DNA of 5,600 bases from Cyanobacteriota bacterium (lineage in GTDB: Bacteria; Cyanobacteriota; Cyanobacteriia; Leptolyngbyales; Leptolyngbyaceae), in contig JAIXVO010000088.1 in assembly GCA_027482985.1 (NCBI GenBank), forward strand, positions 1 to 5,600, written 5' to 3'. Both the position numbers and the translations under genes were made by a program. Within the stretch, counting starts at the first letter, position 1; each line of letters starts with the position of its first letter. Positions 1 to 5,175 of the stretch are shown here, one piece after another. The notes under the pieces are model-generated. The model had not been told where the DNA came from and made no database searches. It worked only from the letters and a program-made list of their open reading frames with translations.

Positions 1-563
1 AGTCCAGTGATGGCAGTGGGGGGTGTTTGGGTAACGGGAAAGCGTGTGCCTAAAGGAAACCACCCCAGTTGGACGGCAAAAATCAGTTGCAGAATCATGC
101 CAAACCAGAACATGGGCACGGAGTAGGTCAAAATCCCAAATAAGCGCCCCGCTGCATCCAGCCCTGTTTGGGGCCGAGATGCCGTGAGGATGCCAATGCC
201 GATGCCTACTACTAACGCGATCGCTAACCCATACAGCGTTAACTCGACGGTTGCTGGAAAAAACTTTTGAATAATCGACCAGACAGACTGATCCTTACTA
301 ATGAGCGAAGTGCCCAAATCAAAGCGCAGGAGTGATCCCAGATAGTTCAAATATTGCTCCAGCAAGGATTTATTCAAGCCCAGTTGTGCTCGTAAGGCAT
401 CCTTCGCGGCTTGTGGTGCCCGTGGTCCTAGTAACGCATCCACCGGGTCGCCGGGTGTGGCTCGGAGCAAGAGAAACACCAGCGAACTGATCAGCCACAG
501 CATCGCGGGAGCCAACAGCAAGCGAGTCAGAATGTAGTACCGGAGCGAACTGGAGCGCGACAT
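1..563 (-). CDS. ABC transporter permease, DppB/OppB type (N-terminal part, cut by window edge)
   Basis: Inner-membrane permease subunit of a peptide/nickel-class ABC importer, which would work with a second permease (DppC type), ATPases and a substrate-binding protein. Only the first 187 residues lie in the window. Seen in the sequence: a first membrane helix at about residues 11-33, followed at once by RATPGDP (34-40), the family's usual signature after helix 1. Then come an LGL segment (61-63) in the periplasmic loop, FDLGTS (81-86), a second helix at about 104-127 ending in TASRPQTG, and a third at about 141-165 containing YSVPMFWFG. This order matches the DppB/OppB family, whose members are usually about 310-340 residues, so roughly 40% is missing, including the cytoplasmic EAA loop that contacts the ATPase. 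The start is the first ATG; its ribosome site is weak. Substrate cannot be told. The gene is divergent from the P450. Confidence 0.93.
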   Translation of the reverse strand, partial: MSRSSSLRYYILTRLLLAPAMLWLISSLVFLLLRATPGDPVDALLGPRAPQAAKDALRAQLGLNKSLLEQYLNYLGSLLRFDLGTSLISKDQSVWSIIQKFFPATVELTLYGLAIALVVGIGIGILTASRPQTGLDAAGRLFGILTYSVPMFWFGMILQLIFAVQLGWFPLGTRFPVTQTPPTAITG

Positions 564-635
564 AGAACCTGGAACCAGAAGCAATCTGCCCCGCTACTCT
601 ACCTTAAGTGGCGCGCGTTTTTATCCTTTTGCGAG

Positions 636-643
636 GCGATCGC
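636..643. repeat. HIP1 palindrome GCGATCGC (one of about 15 in the window)
   Basis: GCGATCGC is the highly iterated palindrome of cyanobacterial genomes. This copy is the only one I found outside genes, in the 124-base space between the permease and the P450. Others lie inside coding regions, for example at 217-224, 1010-1017 and 1058-1065, and near 1212, 1349, 2621, 2677, 2863, 3423, 3643, 3940, 4465, 4937 and 5519. Nothing else clear, such as a convincing promoter, was seen in 564-687. Confidence 0.9.
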
Positions 644-687
644 GATCGTGTCATCCCCATCAATCCGAAGAGTCATTATCCTGGAAG

Positions 688-2079
688 ATGACCTTCGCTT
701 CATCCGCCATCCGGTACACGCTTATGAGTTCCCATCCCAGCACTCCCAATCGCCTAACCATTCCACCCCTGCTCCAACAAATGCGCTGGGTTGCTGATCC
801 CATTGGTTACATGCAAACGGCTGTCCGCCAATTTCCAGACTTGTTTACCTGTGACCTAGCGGGATTTGGCAACACCTTCATTTTTGCTAACACACCCGCT
901 GCCATGCAGGACATTTTGACGAACGATCGCAAAGTGTATGCCGCATTGGGGGATTGGAATCGCATTCTCAGCCCGTTGATTGGCGATTACTCGGTGATTA
1001 TGTTGGATGGCGATCGCCACCGGAAACGCCGCCAACTGGTGATCCCGCCATTTCATGGCGATCGCATGAAAGCCTACGGCGAGTTAATGGTCAAACTAGC
1101 GCGTGAGACGTTTGGGCAACTGCCTTTCAACACCCCATTTCTGGCTCGCAGTGCAATGCAAGAGATTTCGCTGCAAGTCATTTTGCAGGCAGTATTTGGG
1201 GTTTATGCGGGCGATCGCGCCCAAAAACTTAAACAAAAATTGGCCGCCTTAGCGGATGTCTTTCGGTCGCCACTATCCTCCAGTCTCCTCTTTTTCCCCT
1301 CGCTGCAACAAGATTGGGGAGCCTGGAGTCCCTGGGGGAAGTTTCTGCGCGATCGCCAGGAATTGGATGAGCTGATCTATGCCGAAATTCGCGATCGGCA
1401 GGCACATCCTGATCCCAGCCGCATTGATATTCTCTCGATGTTGATGGCCGCGACGGATGAAGCGGGGAATCCGATGACGGAGCAAGAACTCCGGGATGAA
1501 CTCATGACGCTTATGTTTGCGGGACATGAAACCACTGCCACCGCAATGTCCTGGGCACTCTATTGGGTGCACCATCTCCCAGACGTGCGAGCCAAGCTGC
1601 TGCATGAATTGAATGGCAGCGATCCCAGCGATCCCCTCAGTGTTTTGCGGTTGCCCTACCTGACGGCGGTCTGTAACGAAACGCTGCGGATTCATCCTGT
1701 TGCCATGCTCACCTTCCCACGAGTAGTGCAAGAACCCACAGAACTGTTGGGGTACAAACTAGAGCCGGGGACGGGCGTGTGCGGCTGTATGTATCTGGTA
1801 CATCACCGAGAAGATCTCTATCCAGAGCCACAAAAATTCAAGCCCGAACGCTTTCTAGAGCGGCAATACACTCCCTATGAATTTATCCCCTTTGGCAATG
1901 GGGCGCGGCGTTGCATTGGAGAAGCGTTTGCCCAATTTGAAATGAAGCTGGTGTTGTCTACCGTATTGCAACATTTCACTCTAGCGCTGGCAGACAGTCA
2001 ACCCGAAGAACCACGCCGCCGGGGGGTCACACTGGCTCCAGCGCGCGGTGTCAAAATGGTGAAAACTGGCGAGATGTAA
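688..2079 (+). CDS. Cytochrome P450, CYP110-like
   Basis: Heme-thiolate monooxygenase, 463 residues, a normal length for a soluble bacterial P450. Landmarks in order: the C-helix segment LDGDRHRKRR (106-115) followed by PPFHGDRMKAYG (120-131); the I-helix oxygen-activation motif AGHETT (278-283); the K-helix ExxR as ETLR (331-334); KPERF (385-389); and the heme loop FGNGARRCIG (402-411), with Cys409 as the iron ligand. The segments around residues 26-42 (WVADPIGYM) and 106-131 resemble the cyanobacterial CYP110 family. Characterised members hydroxylate fatty acids or terpenes, so a hydrophobic substrate is inferred but not shown. No ferredoxin, reductase or terpene synthase gene is adjacent, so electron partners must be encoded elsewhere. 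Start is uncertain: ATG 688 has GGAAG directly abutting it, and an in-frame ATG at 724 (MSSHPST) would remove 12 poorly conserved-looking residues. The gene is rich in HIP1 sites. Confidence 0.95.
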   Translation: MTFASSAIRYTLMSSHPSTPNRLTIPPLLQQMRWVADPIGYMQTAVRQFPDLFTCDLAGFGNTFIFANTPAAMQDILTNDRKVYAALGDWNRILSPLIGDYSVIMLDGDRHRKRRQLVIPPFHGDRMKAYGELMVKLARETFGQLPFNTPFLARSAMQEISLQVILQAVFGVYAGDRAQKLKQKLAALADVFRSPLSSSLLFFPSLQQDWGAWSPWGKFLRDRQELDELIYAEIRDRQAHPDPSRIDILSMLMAATDEAGNPMTEQELRDELMTLMFAGHETTATAMSWALYWVHHLPDVRAKLLHELNGSDPSDPLSVLRLPYLTAVCNETLRIHPVAMLTFPRVVQEPTELLGYKLEPGTGVCGCMYLVHHREDLYPEPQKFKPERFLERQYTPYEFIPFGNGARRCIGEAFAQFEMKLVLSTVLQHFTLALADSQPEEPRRRGVTLAPARGVKMVKTGEM

Positions 2080-2086
2080 CCCGCCA

Positions 2087-2293
2087 TCAATCCAATTTCA
2101 AGGCGTTCACGGGAACATCATCCCAAGTTTCGACCTGGCGCATTTTGGCTGTCCAGCCCTCGGCAATCTGGTCAGCCGTCAAGTTGGTCTGAAAAGATTC
2201 GTGGCAGTCCTGCGCCTGGGATTCATCCACACAGGCAATACACGCCCGCAAAATGCCACACTGATCAAATTGCTCATTCACCCAAATCGGCAT
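2087..2293 (-). CDS. Small four-cysteine protein of unknown function
   Basis: A 68-residue soluble protein with no signal peptide or membrane segment. It has cysteines at 12, 18, 21 and 30; 18-21 form a CxxC (CIAC) and Cys30 is followed by His31, which could hold a metal or iron-sulfur cluster or act in thiol chemistry. The C-terminal half is acidic and tryptophan-containing (EGWTAK, WDDVP). It reads like a conserved small cyanobacterial protein, but I cannot name it. The start is chosen at MPIWVNEQ because GGAGG lies 8 bases upstream. An in-frame ATG at 2335 would add 14 residues but has no ribosome site, and an even longer reading would run into repeat DNA. It converges on the P450 with only 7 bases between the stop codons. 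The next gene upstream on its strand, the GNAT enzyme, is 234 bases away across a repeat tract, so co-transcription is doubtful. Confidence 0.75.
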   Translation of the reverse strand: MPIWVNEQFDQCGILRACIACVDESQAQDCHESFQTNLTADQIAEGWTAKMRQVETWDDVPVNALKLD

Positions 2294-2301
2294 CGTTTCT
2301 G

Positions 2302-2306
2302 CCTCC
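2302..2306 (-). promoter_or_regulatory. Shine-Dalgarno GGAGG deciding the start of the four-cysteine gene
   Basis: On the minus strand GGAGG stands 8 bases before the ATG at 2293. It is one of the two best ribosome sites in the window and supports the 68-residue start over the ATG at 2335. Confidence 0.75.
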
Positions 2307-2371
2307 AAACATGCTTCACTCCTAGATCCTGACATAGAAATGGGAATTGAATGATTGATTTTTGTGGAAGC

Positions 2372-2456
2372 GGAGGCAGGAGGCAGGAGGCAGGAGGGAA
2401 GGGAGAGGGAGAGGGAGGGAGGGAGGGTGAGGGAGAGGCAGGAAAGCAGGAAAGCA
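2372..2456 (+). repeat. Purine-rich tandem repeat tract (7-base GGAGGCA units, then GGGA/GGGAGA units)
   Basis: The tract opens with three perfect GGAGGCA copies (2372-2392) and a degenerate fourth (GGAGGGA). It then changes to a mixture of GGGAGA and GGGA units (2401-2433) and ends with two copies of the 8-base GGAAAGCA (2441-2456). Almost every base on the plus strand is a purine. It occupies the 234-base space between the GNAT stop and the four-cysteine gene. Apparent reading frames through it on both strands are repeat artefacts. The 7-base period matches the arrays at 2497, 3076 and 3757, so it belongs to the same type of cyanobacterial repeat. Confidence 0.9.
2413..2427 (+). other. G-quadruplex motif with one-base loops
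   Basis: The plus strand reads GGGAGGGAGGGAGGG: four G3 runs with single-base A loops, the most stable class of intramolecular quadruplex motif. Further G3 runs at 2396, 2401, 2407 and 2431 give eight runs in 38 bases, so several registers are possible. It lies about 120 bases upstream of the four-cysteine ATG, on the strand that would be template for that gene. Confidence 0.7.
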
Positions 2457-2496
2457 GTTTGGAGGTGGGAATGCTTCAAGGCTCATTAGGGCGGTT

Positions 2497-2531
2497 CCGT
2501 CTGCCGTCTGCCTTCTGTCTTCTGCCCTCAG
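2497..2531 (-). repeat. 7-base tandem array, minus orientation (CAGACGG/CAGAAGG)
   Basis: On the plus strand the units read CCGTCTG, CCGTCTG, CCTTCTG, TCTTCTG and a degenerate CCCTCAG. On the minus strand this is a CAGAAGG-type repeat, the inverse orientation of the tract at 2372. The last unit contains the GNAT stop codon (2528-2530), so the array starts inside the 3' end of that gene. Confidence 0.8.
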
Positions 2532-3019
2532 CTTTGCCCCAATGTGGTGAGGGAGGGGCCAGTGACGCGGCAGATGCGCCAGTCGGGTAGGACTTCGGCT
2601 CCCAGGCGTTCGTAGAAGGCGATCGCGGGGGCGTTCCAGTCCAGCACGCTCCATTCCAGGCGACCACAGCCCTCGGCGATCGCGCGTTGGGCGAGGGCGG
2701 TTAACAGGGCGGTGCCGATACCGAAGCGGCGATAGTCTGGGAGGACGAAGAGGTCTTCCAGGTAGATGCCGGGTTTGGTCAGGAAGGTGGAGTAGTTGTA
2801 GAAAAAGAGGGCAAAGCCGACCACAGTGTGATCAACTTCGGCAACGATCGCATGGGCAGAAGGGCGATCGCCAAACAGGTGCGATTTCAACTCGGCGGCG
2901 GTGCCAGTCACTTGATGGCGTAATTGTTCGTAGTCTGCCAATGCCAAAATCAGCGTAAAGATCGCATCGACATCAGTCGGAGTCGCGGGACGCAGGATAA
3001 ATGACGGCGAGGAAGACAT
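2528..3019 (-). CDS. GNAT-family N-acetyltransferase
   Basis: A 163-residue single-domain acetyltransferase that would move the acetyl group of acetyl-CoA to an amine. From the start at MSSSPSF, the N-terminal strand is FILRPATPTDV. YLEDLFVLPDYRRFGIGTALL (about 86-106) is motif A, with RRFGIG (97-102) forming the CoA pyrophosphate loop. WSVLDWNAPAIAFYERLGA (about 123-141) is motif B, where Tyr136 sits at the usual position of the general acid. The EDLFV and WSVLDWN wording resembles the diamine/spermidine acetyltransferase (SSAT-like) branch, so a polyamine or similar small amine is an inference; many relatives are untested. The start at 3019 is chosen because RPAT normally follows closely. 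The upstream in-frame ATG at 3088 would add 23 residues partly encoded by repeat DNA. No good ribosome site is visible. The stop lies inside a 7-base array, so the last few residues (TTLGQS) may be reshaped by it. Confidence 0.9.
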   Translation of the reverse strand: MSSSPSFILRPATPTDVDAIFTLILALADYEQLRHQVTGTAAELKSHLFGDRPSAHAIVAEVDHTVVGFALFFYNYSTFLTKPGIYLEDLFVLPDYRRFGIGTALLTALAQRAIAEGCGRLEWSVLDWNAPAIAFYERLGAEVLPDWRICRVTGPSLTTLGQS

Positions 3020-3075
3020 CGGCAAAAGTCGCTGGTGATCGGTCTTTGTCACTGTATCATTCCCGTTGGGACTGA

Positions 3076-3103
3076 GGGCAGGGGGCAAAAGGCAGGGGGC
3101 AGC
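3076..3103 (+). repeat. 7-base tandem array (GGGCAGG/GGGCAAA type)
   Basis: Four consecutive 7-base units: GGGCAGG, GGGCAAA, AGGCAGG, GGGCAGC. They lie in the space between the divergent GNAT and LpxB-like genes. Period and purine richness match the other arrays of the window. Confidence 0.75.
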
Positions 3104-3164
3104 AGGGATTTGAGCGGAGAGGGTGGGAGACTTGAGGGCGGTTTGCTGGCGCTTTCAGGCTGGT

Positions 3165-3195
3165 CAAAAGGACGGTTTCGCAAGTCTTTTGCGAA
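3165..3195 (+). promoter_or_regulatory. Inverted repeat TTCGCAA/TTGCGAA with an overlapping alternative pairing
   Basis: TTCGCAA (3177-3183) and TTGCGAA (3189-3195) form a perfect 7-base-pair stem with a 5-base loop. The right arm can instead pair further left: CAAAAGGAC (3165-3173) with GTCTTTTG (3184-3191), eight pairs with one bulged G. The two structures exclude each other. It lies 60 bases upstream of the LpxB-like ATG. It may be an operator, a leader RNA switch, or just part of a repeat, because it runs into two perfect AACGGCA copies. Confidence 0.4.
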
Positions 3196-3207
3196 CGGCA
3201 AACGGCA
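3194..3207 (+). repeat. Two perfect copies of 7-base AACGGCA
   Basis: AACGGCA occurs twice in tandem (3194-3200, 3201-3207), overlapping the end of the inverted repeat. Two copies alone could be chance, but the period equals that of the arrays around it. Confidence 0.5.
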
Positions 3208-3242
3208 GTGTAGGGTAGGAGCAGGCTGATGTTGCGAGTGCT

Positions 3243-3248
3243 GAGGAG
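3243..3248 (+). promoter_or_regulatory. Shine-Dalgarno GAGGAG for the LpxB-like gene
   Basis: GAGGAG stands 6 bases before ATG 3255, an ideal spacing, and fixes the start of the LpxB-like protein. Confidence 0.8.
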
Positions 3249-3254
3249 CCTGAA

Positions 3255-4640
3255 ATGAGCGGGGCGATCGATATTCTGATTTTGTCGAATGGGCCAGGGG
3301 AACTGTCTACCTGGGTGCAACCCGTGGTGCGAGAACTGCGGCAGCAGTTGGGAGACGATCGCAGCCAGGTGAGAATTTCGGTGGTGCTCTCGCCCTGCAC
3401 CAATGCCAGCGGTCAAGAAGTCGCGATCGCGCGGCGTTTTCCCGAAGTCGATCGGATTCAGGGAGCAGACCATTTCCAGCGCTTTCTGCTGACGGGCAAA
3501 ACGCAGGACAACTGGGATTGGCGCGATCGGGGCGTGGTAATTTTCCTGGGTGGCGATCAATTCTTCCCGATTGTGATTGGCAAACGACTGGGCTATCGCA
3601 TTGTCATTTACGCCGAATGGGAAGCCCGCTGGCAGCGGTGGGGCGATCGCTTTGGCGTGATGAATGATCAGGTGTTGCGGCAGGTGTCTTCCCGGTATGC
3701 CCACAAGTTTGCGGTAGTGGGGGATTTGATGGCGGAAGTGGGAGAACTGGGGAGAAGTCAGGGGGCAGGAGATAGGAGACAGGAGTCAGGAGTCAGAAGC
3801 CAGGAGGCAGGCTTCGACGTGAGCGCTCAGCCGAACGTAGCCAGGAGTCAGGAGGCAGGAGTGAAATCGTCGCCGTTGATTGGGTTGTTGCCGGGATCGA
3901 AGCCGATGAAATTGACGTTGGGGGTGCCGTTAACGCTGGCGATCGCGGAGCAATTGCGGCAGCAGCGGCCTGATGTCCGGTTTGTGATTCCGGTTGCGCC
4001 GACGTTGAATTTAGAGACGCTGGCGCGGTATGCCAATCCTCAACAGAATTCCCTGATTGAGCGCTTGGGATGGGCGAGTGGAAAGTTAGTCATGCCCTCA
4101 GAGCCGAATCAGTTGCCCACCTTACAAACTGATAACGGCGTGGCGGTTGATTTGTGGACGGAGTTTCCGGCTTACGAGGTGCTGGCTCAGTGCGAACTGT
4201 GTTTGACGACGTTGGGTGCGAATACGGCGCAGCTGGGAGCGTTGGGCGTTCCGATGATTATCCTCTTGCCGACGCAGCAACTCGACATTATGAAAGCCTG
4301 GGATGGCATTCCTGGCTTACTCGTGAATTTGCCGGGAGTGGGGTCGGCACTCGCGACGCTGATTAACTGGATCGCGGCTCAGAAGCCCAGTCTGCGAGCT
4401 TGGCCGAATATCTGGGCAAAGCGCGAAATTGTGCCGGAATTGTTGGGCAAGCTGGAGCCAGCCGCGATCGCGGCAAAGGTCTTACATTATCTGGACAATC
4501 CTGAATTACTCGACCACATGCGGCAAGAATTACGCCAGGTCAGAGGCAATCCCGGAGCAGCAGCAAAACTGGTGGAGTTAGTCCAGGCAGAAATCGCCAC
4601 CTATTCGGACGATCGCCCATCCCGGCGACCCAAGTCATAA
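3255..4640 (+). CDS. Lipid-A-disaccharide synthase-related protein (LpxB-like GT-B glycosyltransferase) with repeat insertion
   Basis: A 461-residue protein with the two-domain plan of LpxB, which joins UDP-diacylglucosamine to lipid X. N-terminal domain: ILILSNGPGE (7-16) at the glycine-rich first loop; VVIFLGGDQFF (94-104), whose Asp101 falls near the catalytic Asp region of LpxB; and VVGDLMAE (154-161), equivalent to LpxB GHPL. C-terminal domain: IGLLPGSKPMKL (209-220), matching LLPGSR; LTTLGANTAQLGALGVPMI (318-336), the nucleotide-binding region; and WAKREIVPELLG (387-398), matching the GREIVPELL motif. The N-terminal wording differs enough that I call it LpxB-related and not LpxB; substrate unknown. 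Residues about 168-202 are encoded by a 7-base repeat array plus palindrome and are not ancestral protein, so a homologue of about 425 residues is expected. The start is fixed by GAGGAG. The 3' end overlaps the opposite-strand membrane gene by 40 bases. Confidence 0.8.
   Translation: MSGAIDILILSNGPGELSTWVQPVVRELRQQLGDDRSQVRISVVLSPCTNASGQEVAIARRFPEVDRIQGADHFQRFLLTGKTQDNWDWRDRGVVIFLGGDQFFPIVIGKRLGYRIVIYAEWEARWQRWGDRFGVMNDQVLRQVSSRYAHKFAVVGDLMAEVGELGRSQGAGDRRQESGVRSQEAGFDVSAQPNVARSQEAGVKSSPLIGLLPGSKPMKLTLGVPLTLAIAEQLRQQRPDVRFVIPVAPTLNLETLARYANPQQNSLIERLGWASGKLVMPSEPNQLPTLQTDNGVAVDLWTEFPAYEVLAQCELCLTTLGANTAQLGALGVPMIILLPTQQLDIMKAWDGIPGLLVNLPGVGSALATLINWIAAQKPSLRAWPNIWAKREIVPELLGKLEPAAIAAKVLHYLDNPELLDHMRQELRQVRGNPGAAAKLVELVQAEIATYSDDRPSRRPKS
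3757..3860 (+). repeat. Composite repeat insertion inside the LpxB-like gene
   Basis: Eight 7-base units of consensus GTCAGGA occupy 3757-3812, then an imperfect palindrome (3813-3839), then three more units (3840-3860). The two sides encode the identical hexapeptide RSQEAG (residues 181-186 and 197-202) 48 bases apart. Of the three forward frames only the gene's own frame lacks a stop: TAG at 3773 blocks one, and TGA at 3820 and TAG at 3838 block the other. It looks like a mobile or expanding cyanobacterial repeat tolerated in frame. Confidence 0.85.
3813..3835. repeat. Imperfect palindrome at the centre of the composite repeat
   Basis: TGAGCGCTCA (3820-3829) is a perfect palindrome. Outer arms TTCG (3813-3816) and CGAA (3832-3835) extend it, with one bulged G (3819), a C-G pair and one A/C mismatch. 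The shape is that of a REP-like hairpin. It encodes residues FDVSAQPN of the LpxB-like protein. Confidence 0.7.
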
Positions 4641-4990
4641 ATGCCGCAGCCCATACAGGCCAAAATCCCCGTACTGATCGCCCAACCACTCCCCAGCGTC
4701 AGCTCGACTCCCAGGTGGCAAAGAATTCCCAGCGCCAAAAACGGAAAAATGCTGAAAAACGAGGCGTAAAAAGCATTCTGCGATTCTCGTGCCGATCTCG
4801 TCCGCTCGAATTCTTCTTGCGAAAGATAGAGGGTGCGTTCGGCGAAATTGAACCAGCGCGTGAGTTGATGAATCACCCAATCGGTCGCTGGCGAGAACCC
4901 TAGGTACAAGGCCAAAGCCCACAAGCTAGTACCCGCGATCGCGGTGGGAGGCACGATAAACAACTGAAACGGGAACAGGTCTGTGAGCAT
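4601..4990 (-). CDS. Small membrane protein of unknown function
   Basis: A 129-residue protein with three likely membrane helices: about residues 8-31 (rich in F, I, A, L), 75-97 and 101-120. The soluble segment between the first two (about 33-72) is charged and probably helical, containing WFNFAERTLYLSQEEFERTR. Cys91, Cys112 and Cys115 lie in or near the last two helices. I do not recognise a named family; the clean hydrophobic pattern and codon structure indicate a real gene. The start is ATG 4990, with no clear ribosome site but directly followed by a normal membrane-protein N-terminus. Its last 40 bases overlap the end of the LpxB-like gene on the opposite strand, so each stop codon lies within the other gene. 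No functional link to LpxB-like follows from that. It could be an envelope or thylakoid protein. Confidence 0.8.
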   Translation of the reverse strand: MLTDLFPFQLFIVPPTAIAGTSLWALALYLGFSPATDWVIHQLTRWFNFAERTLYLSQEEFERTRSARESQNAFYASFFSIFPFLALGILCHLGVELTLGSGWAISTGILACMGCGIYDLGRRDGRSSE

Positions 4991-5058
4991 TACAGGGTGC
5001 AGCCAGCAGCGTAAAGGATCGGTAATAAGCAGACAAATATCTTAACGAAAAGTGGGGC

Positions 5059-5075
5059 TTTACGGAATTTACGGA
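5059..5075. promoter_or_regulatory. Direct repeat TTTACGGA, possible regulator site
   Basis: TTTACGGA occurs at 5059-5066 and 5068-5075, a 9-base period, in the space between the divergent membrane-protein and secreted-protein genes. It recalls the cyanobacterial HLR1 element bound by RpaB (two TTTACA-type repeats), but has G for A and a period of 9, where HLR1 has 10. Regulatory role is a guess. Confidence 0.25.
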
Positions 5076-5095
5076 GTTGCCCGTGAGGTTAAAAA

Positions 5096-5140
5096 CAGGT
5101 CAGTCAAACACTCCAAAGTGCTGCCCTGATTCAGTTTTTT
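5096..5140 (+). other. Hairpin followed by a T6 run in the leader of the secreted-protein gene
   Basis: CAGGTCAG (5096-5103) pairs with CTGCCCTG (5121-5128) with one mismatch, enclosing CACT/AGTG (5109-5112 with 5117-5120). A T6 run follows at 5135-5140, after 6 intervening bases. The gap is wide for an intrinsic terminator and no plus-strand gene ends nearby, so a leader structure or chance is as likely. Confidence 0.3.
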
Positions 5141-5175
5141 AGTTTTGCAGTCGTCACATCTGTCGAGATTTTTGT

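Noticed and set aside
564..687. Bidirectional promoter between the permease and the P450
   Set aside because: I found no pair of -35/-10 boxes with fitting spacing on either strand; one must exist nearby but cannot be placed by eye.
1273..1731. Minus-strand open frame of 152 codons inside the P450
   Set aside because: It is a shadow of the P450, whose motifs are unmistakable; its translation has no recognisable pattern.
2294..2479. N-terminal extension of the four-cysteine protein to 130 residues, looking like a signal peptide (Leu/Ser/Pro rich)
   Set aside because: The hydrophobic stretch is the translated complement of the purine repeat; GGAGG before ATG 2293 marks the real start.
2351..2590. 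Open frame on the plus strand across the purine tract (79 codons)
   Set aside because: It is made of repeat units giving Gly/Glu/Arg runs and enters the GNAT gene antisense; purine-rich repeats lack stops by composition.
2322..2654. Minus-strand open frame (110 codons) with Pro/Leu/Ser runs
   Set aside because: It is the complement of the same repeat tract, lies out of frame over the GNAT gene, and has no domain or ribosome site.
3057..3704. Minus-strand open frame of 215 codons
   Set aside because: It is antisense to the LpxB-like N-terminal domain and the divergent spacer, with composition typical of a shadow frame.
3757..3860. CRISPR array
   Set aside because: Units are 7 bases and contiguous with no unique spacers; this is a tandem repeat.
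3757..3860. Frameshift or pseudogene in the LpxB-like gene
   Set aside because: The frame is the same before and after the repeat and all C-terminal motifs follow in order, so the gene is intact.
5096..5140. Strong intrinsic terminator
   Set aside because: The hairpin is imperfect, the T run starts 6 bases after it, and no plus-strand gene ends nearby; kept only as a weak structure.
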